DNA of 12,892 nucleotides, taken from NCBI GenBank assembly GCA_015234045.1, contig JADFWU010000068.1, forward strand, positions 1 to 12,892. The letters are read 5' to 3'. The notes below the pieces were generated by a model that did not search any database, was not told the origin of the DNA, and saw nothing but the letters and a program-made list of their open reading frames with translations. This DNA is from Magnetococcales bacterium. Its GTDB lineage: Bacteria; Pseudomonadota; Magnetococcia; Magnetococcales; JADFWU01. The position numbers and the translations under genes were made by a program. Shown here in pieces: positions 4,335-11,597 of the stretch. The first letter of the stretch is position 1; every line of letters starts with the position of its first letter.

Positions 4335-6920
4335 ATGAATGCGGATCAGTTGAGAGACTGCGTAGACCTGCACGACTTGGCGTCACGGCTTGGAATCAAT
4401 CGAGCCAAAAGCGGAAATTATCATGCACCTTGGCGTGATGATGGTGATGCCAGCATGTCTATTTTTGCTGGTGGCAAGAAGTGGAAGGATCACGGTTCTG
4501 ATCTCAGAGGTTCATGTATAGATCTCGTCATGAGTGTTCGGGGAATTACAATGCCCGAATCCATGCGGTTTTTACATGACCTGTACGGTTTTTCTCTGGA
4601 TAAGCCAGAAGTAAAACCAGCCAATCAAAACAGTGAAAGCAAGGCGGAATATGTGTGGCGAAAATCACGTACACATCCGAATTTGAATGAGGCTGAACAA
4701 TACCTCATCAATGCTCGAAAGTTGCCGGAAAAATTGGTGCGACAGTGGCGCGGCAAGGCGTTCGGTTTCTCTGATTGGAAGCCAAAAAATGGCAACCAGG
4801 ATGGTTATGGATCTACGGTGGTATTTCCGGTTAAGAATGCAACCGGTCAACTGGTGGCCGTCAACCAACGCTATCTTGATCCAGACCATGAACCAAAAAT
4901 GCGTGTGATCGGTGAGGCATCCGGTGGGTTCTTCGCATCCTGGCCGGGTGTTCTCAATTCACCGGTGATTTGGTTGGTAGAATCCCCCATTGATGCACTC
5001 ACGCTTTCCGCTTGTGGCTGTCCAGCGCTGGCGTTTCTGTCTGCAAGCATGGTGAAATCTTTTCCTCTTTCATGGCTTCAAAATGACCAACGCTTGATGA
5101 TACTCGGTGACTCCGATGGTGCTGGACAGCATGCAGCATTCGCCCTCTATCATCGGGTAATCAGTTGTGGTATTGCGGCTCAAATCGTTGACTGGCCTGA
5201 AGATATCAAAGATCCAAACGATGCCTTGCAACAGGGTAAATCTCTGGATGAAATCAAAGCATTTTCCAGAAAACCGGTGAAGGAATTGTTTCCTGCTGGT
5301 GCGCCTTTCTTGCCTGAATCAGAGTTTAAACGAACGAATAGATTTATCTGTGAATTAGACGCCTGTTATTTCTGGAAGGCTTCACAGAGTCCTGACGGTG
5401 AGGACTTTATTGAAGAACCGATTGCAGGTTTTCGCGTTTTTCGTATAGATCCGATCACCGTTCACAGTCCGGTTGCTGCTCTTGGTGGGATTCAAAATAC
5501 CTACAGCGCGTACCGTTCGTTGGTGATCTATCGGCGTGCGGATTCATCCGCCATGCAACGCAGGATCATTGATCTTGAGGACATCGGCAAGCCGACGACG
5601 TGGCAAAAAATGGGACACCTGCATGCACCACGCATGCTGTCTTTGATGCTGCAAACACTTGCCAGGGATCAGGAATACCACCATGAAACCGTGGATGTGA
5701 TCGGTTTAGTTCATGTCGGGAAACAGGTTCAAATCAACGATGCTGCAACCGCGTTTCTGGATGATGAACGGTGCGTTTATCACAGTCTTCGTTTTCCTAC
5801 AGCACCGATTAATGAAGCAGGCGCGATCCTTCAAAGCATGCGGGAGATGTTTCAACGGGATCTTGGTTTGATCCTAATGGCGTGGCACTTGGGGAGCATG
5901 ATGAAAGTCTTCCTTGGGTTCTGGCCACACTTATCGATATCTGCACCGGCAGGAGGCGGAAAAACCACGGTGGCGGGACATATGGAAAAACTGACAGGTT
6001 CCAAATGTGTTGGACAAAGTGAGTTAGCCACAAGTTATCGCCGAATGAAACTGCTTTCAAACCATCTTTATCCTGTCTTTTTAGATGAGGTGTCGAGAGC
6101 ATCCCGCCAAGATCTGAACGCCTTTGTGGACTTTCTGAACACAAGTTACCGCCATGAGCTACGCCACCATAATCAAAAGAACCTTTTTTTGGTGGCTGCA
6201 CCGGTCTGCATGATCGGACAGGACAACCCTACAGAAGATGCAGCACTCTCAACCAAGGTGATCCAGTTCGATCTGGATAAAGCTAAAGGCAAAATGTGGG
6301 ACCCTCACGGGCCTTTTCCTGTCAGGGAGTGGGCAGAGTGGCTATCTCACCGTTGGAACCGACAGAAGGCCATGGAACACCTACAACAGCATAAAGACAT
6401 CATGGTGCAGGCTGTACCTGAAGATACTGACCCGGCCACCATTGATCGGTTCCTAACCAACTATGCAGCACTACGACTTGCCGTTGATGAGCTATCGGCC
6501 TTCAGTGGCATCAACGTTGAGGACACCTTCAAGCGTCTGAACACCATCCTTCGTAACCACCTTGCTGAAACCGACACAGTACGCCGTGAATCAGTCGCTA
6601 TCCTGGATCGTTTAGCACGGGAAATTGTTATTACCAAAGAACAGGACCACCCACCATACAGGGTGAAAGACAGCCTTCTGCACATGCCAGCAAAAGCCAT
6701 CCTCGACTTCCTTCATAAACGTGGTCATCAGTTCCCTGTCACTTCTGCACGTCGTTTTACTAACCATCTTTTGAATGATGGATTCTTGGTTGAGAAAAGG
6801 AAGTCATTACGCATACATGGCATGGCCTATAAGTGTGTTGTTCTTTCACTGGATAACATGTCCAAAGCTGGCATTGACTGGCCTGTCAAAGAAGAGGAAA
6901 TGAACAATGGCCACCGGTGA
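4335..6920 (+). CDS. Primase-helicase (DnaG-like primase fused to AAA+ helicase)
   Basis: The protein has 861 residues from the ATG at 4335. CGGAG ends 6 bp before that ATG; an in-frame ATG at 4269 lacks a ribosome binding site. Residues 1-80 resemble a CHC2 primase N-terminus (YHAPWRDDGDASMSI, WKDHGSD) but lack the zinc-binding cysteines. A Toprim domain follows: WLVESPIDAL (E216), ILGDSDGAG (D259, D261) and KDPND (about 292-296). The second half is a helicase: Walker A SAPAGGGKTT (536-545) and Walker B VFLDE (581-585), with IGQDNP as a possible sensor about 50 residues later. The C-terminal 150 residues include a likely winged-helix region (VTSARRFTNHLLNDGFLVEKRK) that could bind DNA. Fused primase-helicases drive replication of P4-like satellites and plasmids. 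The iteron cluster at 986-1344 is a natural candidate for its origin; that link is inferred. Confidence 0.85.
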   Translation: MNADQLRDCVDLHDLASRLGINRAKSGNYHAPWRDDGDASMSIFAGGKKWKDHGSDLRGSCIDLVMSVRGITMPESMRFLHDLYGFSLDKPEVKPANQNSESKAEYVWRKSRTHPNLNEAEQYLINARKLPEKLVRQWRGKAFGFSDWKPKNGNQDGYGSTVVFPVKNATGQLVAVNQRYLDPDHEPKMRVIGEASGGFFASWPGVLNSPVIWLVESPIDALTLSACGCPALAFLSASMVKSFPLSWLQNDQRLMILGDSDGAGQHAAFALYHRVISCGIAAQIVDWPEDIKDPNDALQQGKSLDEIKAFSRKPVKELFPAGAPFLPESEFKRTNRFICELDACYFWKASQSPDGEDFIEEPIAGFRVFRIDPITVHSPVAALGGIQNTYSAYRSLVIYRRADSSAMQRRIIDLEDIGKPTTWQKMGHLHAPRMLSLMLQTLARDQEYHHETVDVIGLVHVGKQVQINDAATAFLDDERCVYHSLRFPTAPINEAGAILQSMREMFQRDLGLILMAWHLGSMMKVFLGFWPHLSISAPAGGGKTTVAGHMEKLTGSKCVGQSELATSYRRMKLLSNHLYPVFLDEVSRASRQDLNAFVDFLNTSYRHELRHHNQKNLFLVAAPVCMIGQDNPTEDAALSTKVIQFDLDKAKGKMWDPHGPFPVREWAEWLSHRWNRQKAMEHLQQHKDIMVQAVPEDTDPATIDRFLTNYAALRLAVDELSAFSGINVEDTFKRLNTILRNHLAETDTVRRESVAILDRLAREIVITKEQDHPPYRVKDSLLHMPAKAILDFLHKRGHQFPVTSARRFTNHLLNDGFLVEKRKSLRIHGMAYKCVVLSLDNMSKAGIDWPVKEEEMNNGHR

Positions 6921-7128
6921 ATCATGGCGTGACCGCACCATACTTCGGGCCAACTGGCACCAGCACCAATTGAACATGCCACGTCAACTGGCAATGGCCG
7001 TTGCCTCAATAGAAACCATGGACCGCCCGGAGTTCATCCCCGAACAGATGTGGCAATTCTTCGTGGATGACTGCACCAACTTTGCGTCCTGCTGGTCCAG
7101 GAAGGCCATGGAAAAGGAGTGTAAATAG
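6907..7128 (+). CDS. Small hypothetical protein overlapping the primase-helicase end
   Basis: The 73-residue frame overlaps the 3' end of the primase-helicase by 14 bp in another frame and ends 2 bp before the next gene. Such tight packing indicates one transcript with coupled translation. AGAGGA at 6893-6898 gives a reasonable ribosome binding site. The sequence has a basic N-terminus and FIPEQMWQFFVDDCTNFASCW near the end. The family is not recognised. Confidence 0.55.
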   Translation: MATGESWRDRTILRANWHQHQLNMPRQLAMAVASIETMDRPEFIPEQMWQFFVDDCTNFASCWSRKAMEKECK

Positions 7129-7130
7129 CC

Positions 7131-7622
7131 ATGGCTCGGAAGTGTTCAGTATGCGTCCACAAGCAACGCAAGAAAATTGACAAAGCTTTACTGGATGACG
7201 TGACGTATAGCGAATTAACGCGCCGATATGGGCTTTCAAAAGACGCCTTGCGCCGACACAAGAACGCCCATCTCACCGCGTCTCTGGTCAAAGCCAAAGA
7301 GGTCAAAGAGGTTGCCCATGGGGATGATCTTCTATCCCGTCTTCAAGGCTTGAGAGATCAGGCTCAACGCATCGCAAACAAGGCAGAGAAGAAGAACAAC
7401 TTCAATGCTGCTCTATCTGGTATCCGTGAGCTTGTCCGCATCGTTGAACTATTGGCCAAGCTGAAAGGAGATCTGAAGGAAGGGCCAACCTTTAACACCC
7501 TGATAGTTTCAACTGAGTGGCTCACAGTTCAAGCCTTGGTGGTCCAGGCATTGGAACCCTACCCGGAAGCTAAAAAGGCCGTTATGAACGCCCTGAGCGG
7601 AGTTTGTAATGCTCGCGGTTAA
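7131..7622 (+). CDS. Zinc-finger/HTH protein, probable terminase small subunit
   Basis: The protein has 163 residues, and AGGAG at 7115-7119 precedes the start. The N-terminus has C5 and C8 (KCSVCVHKQR), then a helix-turn-helix stretch (YSELTRRYGLSKDALRRHKNAHL) with H43 and H47. This spacing suggests a Cys2-His2-type zinc site holding a DNA-binding fold. A coiled-coil-like basic segment (about 65-120) follows. It lies directly before the terminase ATPase gene and overlaps it by 14 bp. Small HTH proteins in this position are typically terminase small subunits, which choose the DNA to be packaged and load the large subunit. That role is inferred from position and fold; it could also be a regulator. 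Confidence 0.6.
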   Translation: MARKCSVCVHKQRKKIDKALLDDVTYSELTRRYGLSKDALRRHKNAHLTASLVKAKEVKEVAHGDDLLSRLQGLRDQAQRIANKAEKKNNFNAALSGIRELVRIVELLAKLKGDLKEGPTFNTLIVSTEWLTVQALVVQALEPYPEAKKAVMNALSGVCNARG

Positions 7623-8370
7623 TGACATGGTCAATGAGCTACGGTATTCCTTGGATTCGGTGACCTTCGCCCGTGAGCGGTTGGGGTTTGAGCCGGATCC
7701 CTGGCAACAGAAGGCCATGCGCTCACCGGCAAAGCGGATACTTTTGAACTGTAGTCGTCAGTCAGGCAAGAGCACCAGTACGGCTATCATAGCCCTACAC
7801 ACGGCCATCTATCGTCCGCGCTCCCTATGCTTGATGGTGTCACCCTCAGAACGGCAATCAAAAGAGCTTTTCAAGAAGGTAAAAGGATTCTTTGCTGAGT
7901 TGGACCACCAACCCAAGTTGGATGAAGACAGCAAGCTAGGCTTTGCCCTGGCCAATGGATCACGGGTTCTCTCTCTTCCCAGTTCACCAGATACCATCCG
8001 AGGCTTCAGTGCTGTGGATCTTCTCATTGAGGATGAAGCCGCATTTTGCCAAGACAGCCTGTACCGATCCATACGCCCAATGTTGGCCGTATCAAATGGC
8101 AAAATGATCCTCATGAGCACCCCACGCGGTAAGGTCGGCCACTTCTATGAAGAGTGGGTGAATGGTGGGTCTGAGTGGGCAAAGATCAAGGTAACCGCCC
8201 ATGAGTGCCCACGGATTACCCCTGAGTTTCTGGAGCAGGAAATGAATTCATTGGGATCTCTCTGGTTCAACCAAGAATACATGGGCGTGTTTGCCGAACG
8301 TGAGGACAGTGTTTTTGACCATGACACGGTGATGTCGGCCATTAATCCAGAGATAAAGCCGCTGTTTTGA
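7609..8370 (+). CDS. Terminase large subunit, ATPase part
   Basis: The 253-residue protein carries only the ATPase half of a phage terminase large subunit. The translocating ATPase pumps DNA into a prohead. DPWQQKAM (30-37) is the adenine-binding region. CSRQSGKST (48-56) is the Walker A. LLIEDEA holds Walker B (D142, E143). LMSTPRG (168-174) is the coupling motif. The protein stops with TGA at 8368-8370, just where the nuclease domain of a normal TerL would begin. GGAG at 7599-7602 supports the start, and the 14 bp overlap with the upstream gene implies coupling. The nuclease domain is encoded by the next gene in the same frame after eight codons. See the split-terminase finding. Confidence 0.9.
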   Translation: MLAVNDMVNELRYSLDSVTFARERLGFEPDPWQQKAMRSPAKRILLNCSRQSGKSTSTAIIALHTAIYRPRSLCLMVSPSERQSKELFKKVKGFFAELDHQPKLDEDSKLGFALANGSRVLSLPSSPDTIRGFSAVDLLIEDEAAFCQDSLYRSIRPMLAVSNGKMILMSTPRGKVGHFYEEWVNGGSEWAKIKVTAHECPRITPEFLEQEMNSLGSLWFNQEYMGVFAEREDSVFDHDTVMSAINPEIKPLF

Positions 8371-8394
8371 AGTGGCATAACAACGGAGGAATCA

Positions 8395-9081
8395 ATGAAC
8401 AACACCTATCTCTTGGGATTGGATTTAGGCCAAGCAGGAGACTATACCGGCCTAACTATTTTTGAGTGTCTCAACAACAAAAGGCCACCGGTTTACCATC
8501 TACGCCATGTTGAGCGGCTCAAGCTTGGTTTGTCCTATCCAAAACAAGTGGATTTGGTAGCTGAACGACTGGCCAGAATACCCGGAATATCCACGTTGGT
8601 TCTGGATGCTACAGGCGTTGGACGGCCAGTAGTAGACATGATCCGACAACGCCGACTTCTGACTACAATCATTGCTGTCACCATCACCGGTGGTAATACG
8701 GTGAATGAGACCGATAAGGACACCTTTACCGTACCAAAACGGGATCTTGTATCTACGCTTCAAGTACTGTTCCAAAACGCCCGATTGAAGGTTGCACAAG
8801 GGTTGCCACAAGGCGAATTACTCATTGAAGAATTGTTGAATTTCAAAGTTAAAATCAACGTAAACAACCACGATTCATACGAAGCATGGCGAGACAAGGA
8901 CCATGATGATCTGGTTCTATCCGCAGCCCTTGCCTTGTGGTACGCAGAGCGGAAACCACCTGTTGAGTTCAGCTTCATACCAGTACCAAAAAGCACCCTG
9001 TTTGGAGAAAGTGCCCGATATGACCCGGATGATGATGAAAACGAGTCCAGCACGTGGGGTGGACGTGGTGGTGGCTACTGA
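8395..9081 (+). CDS. Terminase large subunit, RNase H-like nuclease part
   Basis: The 228-residue protein resembles the C-terminal nuclease domain of terminase large subunits, which cuts concatemeric DNA at packaging. The acidic residues fit an RNase H/RuvC-type fold: D10 in LLGLDLGQAGDYTG, D71 in LVLDATGVG, and D171/D172 in KDHDDLVLSAALALW. It has its own strong GGAGGA (8385-8390) 4 bp before the ATG. It lies 24 bp after the ATPase gene and in the same frame, so the two were probably once one ORF. The tail (about 200-228) is acidic, then glycine rich. A RuvC-like resolvase is a less likely alternative, given the neighbour. Confidence 0.8.
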   Translation: MNNTYLLGLDLGQAGDYTGLTIFECLNNKRPPVYHLRHVERLKLGLSYPKQVDLVAERLARIPGISTLVLDATGVGRPVVDMIRQRRLLTTIIAVTITGGNTVNETDKDTFTVPKRDLVSTLQVLFQNARLKVAQGLPQGELLIEELLNFKVKINVNNHDSYEAWRDKDHDDLVLSAALALWYAERKPPVEFSFIPVPKSTLFGESARYDPDDDENESSTWGGRGGGY

Positions 9082-9156
9082 TAGATGATAAACCAAACAA
9101 ACCTTATATAACAACTATTTAACCACATTTTAAACGACACACAGAGAGGAAGAACA

Positions 9157-9462
9157 ATGACCACTACCATGATGAGTGAACCAACCCTTAAAACTGTTCG
9201 CCACACCTTGGAGATCATCCACCCTGATGCTACCCCGGATGATCCATTTATTGCCGCCAACTATGAGACTACAACCCCGATTCCAATTCAGGTTGGTTCT
9301 ATCCTTAACCCGATTTCATGGCCTCACCTTCGGCCTAACATGACCACCGATGATCTGTTTGAAGTAACCCGGATTGAAGAAATGCTTTGGGAAAGTGAAG
9401 GCGTGGTGAAGCACAAAGCCACTGCCTATACCAAGTCGATCCCGGCCAACGATCACGACTAA
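9157..9462 (+). CDS. Hypothetical protein between terminase and excisionase
   Basis: The 101-residue frame has GAGAGGA (9144-9150) 6 bp before the ATG. It is rich in Thr, Pro and Asp. No signal peptide, membrane segment or known motif is visible. A 75 bp AT-rich gap precedes it, which may hold a promoter, though no convincing hexamers are seen. The family is not recognised. Confidence 0.6.
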   Translation: MTTTMMSEPTLKTVRHTLEIIHPDATPDDPFIAANYETTTPIPIQVGSILNPISWPHLRPNMTTDDLFEVTRIEEMLWESEGVVKHKATAYTKSIPANDHD

Positions 9463-9503
9463 CCAGCGAACATTCATCAAAGTTATGGAGAAAAGGCTTT
9501 TTG

Positions 9504-9568
9504 CTCCCGATCTGACCGCTCGATTTTCAGCGCCGGCCAGATCGGGAGAGTCTGATTCCCAGAATCAG
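9504..9568 (+). promoter_or_regulatory. Twin inverted repeats upstream of the excisionase gene
   Basis: CTCCCGATCTG (9504-9514) pairs perfectly with CAGATCGGGAG (9538-9548) around 23 bases. Just after it, CTGATTC (9552-9558) pairs perfectly with GAATCAG (9562-9568) around three bases. Neither is followed by a T-run. They lie in the non-coding gap before the excisionase-integrase operon, so they may be a leader RNA, operator sites, or recombination protein sites. Confidence 0.5.
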
Positions 9569-9619
9569 GGCGAAAACGGCCTTCCTCATTCACTGAAAAA
9601 ATGGGTAGGAGCAAACATC

Positions 9620-9841
9620 ATGCGAATGCTGACAACAGAAGAAGCGTTTGTATATGTCGGTTGCCGGTCTGTCAATCAGTTCAGGAGCGAAGTGAAACAG
9701 GGTGTATGGCCTGAACCTTTGGCAAAGCATAGCAGGCCACAACGCTGGTCACGTGAACAGCTTGACGCCACAATCTCAGGACGGCCACCCGCTCAACTGG
9801 ATGAAGTTGCCCTGATTGATAGAGCTTTGGGAATTGTCTGA
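9620..9841 (+). CDS. AlpA-type excisionase/regulator
   Basis: The product is 73 residues from the ATG at 9620, chosen because AGGAG (9607-9611) lies 8 bp upstream. A longer frame from 9485 would run through the twin inverted repeats and has no such site. The sequence is a MerR/AlpA-like winged helix: MLTTEEAFVYVGCRSVNQFRSEV, then GVWPEPLAKHSRPQRWSREQLDATISG. AlpA proteins regulate integrase genes or act as recombination directionality factors. The stop overlaps the integrase start by one base (TGATG), so the two are translationally coupled. That makes the excisionase role likely. Confidence 0.75.
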   Translation: MRMLTTEEAFVYVGCRSVNQFRSEVKQGVWPEPLAKHSRPQRWSREQLDATISGRPPAQLDEVALIDRALGIV

Positions 9842-10959
9842 TGAAGTATCTGAAAGAGGTGAAAGGTCGGTACTACTTCGCACCTTCTCCAGCTATGCGG
9901 AAGGCTGGATTTTCAGGTGTATCTTTCGGAGTGGATAAACAGGCTGCTGAAAAGAGAGTGTCCGCCCTAGCTGAAGAGTGGGAACAAATCCAGATCCAAA
10001 GCTATGATGAGCCGTTCCAGCCAAAGAGAGGGGATTTTACATGGTTGATAGCCCAGTTTCGAAGAGACCCGACATGGTATAGGTCCAAGGCTATCAGGAC
10101 TCAGGAGGAGATGGACTATGCCTTTCAGATTATTGAAAGCAGTCTAGGCAAGTTCGGTGTACGGGCATTTGTGCGTCGGCATGGGAGAGCGTTCTATAAC
10201 AACCTGAGACAGGAAGGCGCATCCGCCCACAAGGCCAAAAAGGTGATGAAATGGTTTCGGCGTCTTATGCGCTTTGCTCAAGAGGTCGGTGTCAGGGATG
10301 ACAACCCATTGGCTGAAATGAGGATAGAGAACCCTAAAGGCCGGGATCAAGTGTGGAGTAGGGAAGAGGTTGAAGCGGTCATAAATGCTGCACTGAATGG
10401 TGGAAAGGCCAGTAGTGGAAATGAAATTCCACCGCGCCCATCTATCGCCCTGGCCGTCATGATTGCCTATGACACATCCTTACCCCAACAAGACATATTG
10501 AGCCTGACATGGAATCAGTTTGATGGAGAAGGTCTCACGGTCGAATTAATAAAAAAGCGCGGCCAGCATGAAGTGTGGGTGCCTCTATCTAAACCCACTT
10601 TAGACTTGATGGAACAGCTAAAGCGAACCTCTACACATATCATTGTTTCAGAGGCGAATAATCAGCCATACATTGATCAGAACCAGAAAGACACCCGTAG
10701 CCGCTCACTCATATTTTCAAGGATGTTTCGACGGTTTAGGAAGCGTGCAGGCATTGAGAGACAATTAACATTTCATGACCTGAGACGTACCGCATTAACT
10801 GAGCTTGGAAACGCAGGTGCAACCAATGCAGAGATTGTTTCATTCTCTGGTCATAGCCTGAATAGCCGGGTACTTGATGTGTATGTGAAGCCTGATCAGC
10901 GAGCCGCTAGAAGAGCGTCGCAAAAGCGTCGCAACGTCGCAAAGGATTCTTTTAAGTGA
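9841..10959 (+). CDS. Tyrosine integrase at tRNA-Glu
   Basis: The protein has 372 residues. Residues 1-70 are an arm-type N-terminal domain and about 70-180 the core-binding domain. The catalytic domain carries H312-D-L-R315, H338 (FSGHS), and the nucleophile Y348 (DVYVKP). K238/K239 is in the beta-hairpin lysine region. Box I reads YDTSLPQQDILSLTW (210-224). Where most family members have the first catalytic arginine, P215 or a neighbour stands. The gene ends 9 bp from the CCA end of tRNA-Glu, strongly suggesting that the tRNA 3' end is the attachment site. It is coupled to the AlpA-like gene by a TGATG overlap. Integrase identity is sure; full activity is uncertain because of box I. Confidence 0.9.
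   Translation: MKYLKEVKGRYYFAPSPAMRKAGFSGVSFGVDKQAAEKRVSALAEEWEQIQIQSYDEPFQPKRGDFTWLIAQFRRDPTWYRSKAIRTQEEMDYAFQIIESSLGKFGVRAFVRRHGRAFYNNLRQEGASAHKAKKVMKWFRRLMRFAQEVGVRDDNPLAEMRIENPKGRDQVWSREEVEAVINAALNGGKASSGNEIPPRPSIALAVMIAYDTSLPQQDILSLTWNQFDGEGLTVELIKKRGQHEVWVPLSKPTLDLMEQLKRTSTHIIVSEANNQPYIDQNQKDTRSRSLIFSRMFRRFRKRAGIERQLTFHDLRRTALTELGNAGATNAEIVSFSGHSLNSRVLDVYVKPDQRAARRASQKRRNVAKDSFK
10916..10942 (+). repeat. Three CGTCGCAA repeats at the 3' end of the integrase gene
   Basis: CGTCGCAA occurs at 10916, 10927 and 10935, within the last codons of the integrase and about 30 bp from the tRNA end. They may be arm-type or accessory recombination sites, or simply codons for an Arg/Lys-rich tail. 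Low certainty. Confidence 0.35.
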
Positions 10960-10968
10960 TTGATTTTA

Positions 10969-11000
10969 TGGCGTCCCCAAGGGGATTCGAACCCCTGTTG
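10969..11000. other. Probable right attachment site (tRNA 3' end)
   Basis: The integrase gene stops 9 bp from the tRNA 3' end, and the tRNA is intact, as expected when an element integrates into a tRNA and restores it. The exact crossover and core length cannot be set, because the matching left site is not in the window. Confidence 0.45.
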
Positions 11001-11044
11001 CCGGCGTGAGAGGCCGGAGTCCTAGGCCTCTAGACGATGGGGAC
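10969..11044 (-). tRNA. tRNA-Glu (anticodon CTC)
   Basis: A full cloverleaf is read on the minus strand. Acceptor GTCCCCA (from 11044) pairs with TGGGGAC. Next come a D arm with AGAGGCCTAGG, anticodon stem CCGGC/GCCGG with loop CTCTCAC (anticodon CTC), and T arm GGGG-TTCGAAT-CCCC. The discriminator is G and CCA is encoded (10971-10969). The body matches gammaproteobacterial tRNA-Glu, which usually has TTC; CTC is the less common GAG-only isoacceptor. The adjoining integrase implies that the 3' half is the attachment site. No second copy of the 3' end was found left of the integrase in this window. Confidence 0.95.
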
Positions 11045-11064
11045 GTGAGAGGTCGGTGAGCGTC

Positions 11065-11093
11065 TTTATACTGATGCCCGGAGGCGGGCGCAA
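11065..11093 (-). promoter_or_regulatory. Promoter of tRNA-Glu
   Basis: On the minus strand TTGCGC (11093-11088) and TATAAA (11070-11065) are 17 bp apart, ending 20 bp before the tRNA 5' end. The spacer holds the dyad GCCCG-CCTC-CGGGC and the discriminator is GC rich. This is typical of stable-RNA promoters. The remaining gap up to 11195 shows no gene. Confidence 0.7.
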
Positions 11094-11195
11094 GTGTTTT
11101 TCTTCCGGCTCCGGGCTGTATTGCTCTTTTTAGATAGGGAAAATTTGTCGTTCACGTTACGCTTCTGAAGTTACGATTATAGCGATTTGTGATGC

Positions 11196-11582
11196 TTATC
11201 CGATAGCAATTGGAATCATAGTGCGGCTTTTACCAGCTTGTTTTAGCTCTTCCAGATACTCTTGCCAAAGTTGTTGCTGGTTTTTTCCCAGATCGAACAG
11301 GGTATCCCAGGAGTAAACGCCGGTGCCGTGGCTGTCGTCGAAGTTGATTTTTAAAGCATAATGTCCGATCGGTGTCATTTTCTCGATCTGGACAGAGCGT
11401 TTACCATAGATCAACTTGGCTTGGCTGGGGTGGTGGCCCATGCATTCAGCACATGGACAGAATACCCGCAGAAATTCCATGCTGTATTCAAACGTGTCGC
11501 CGTTATTGAAGGAAATTACGACTGTACGCTCTTCTGTTTTCTGACGGATCTCAGTGGGGATCCATTTACTTCCGTACTCCAT
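11196..11582 (-). CDS. DUF971 (GBBH-like N-terminal domain) protein
   Basis: The 128-residue protein matches the DUF971 family, the small domain also found at the N-terminus of gamma-butyrobetaine hydroxylases. The cysteine motif FCPCAEC (C42, C44, C47), with the nearby GHH, fits a metal-binding site. IGHYALKINFDDSHGTGVYSWDTL is the conserved C-terminal core, and the length is normal for stand-alone members. AGGAG lies 8 bp before the ATG. It follows nagZ after only 15 bp in the same direction, so the two probably share a transcript. Stand-alone members have no settled function. Confidence 0.85.
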   Translation of the reverse strand: MEYGSKWIPTEIRQKTEERTVVISFNNGDTFEYSMEFLRVFCPCAECMGHHPSQAKLIYGKRSVQIEKMTPIGHYALKINFDDSHGTGVYSWDTLFDLGKNQQQLWQEYLEELKQAGKSRTMIPIAIG

Positions 11583-11597
11583 GCCCAGGGCTCCTGA

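Noticed and set aside
9485-9619. N-terminal extension of the AlpA-like protein
   Set aside because: It would translate two perfect inverted repeats and lacks a good ribosome binding site; AGGAG before 9620 fits the usual AlpA length.
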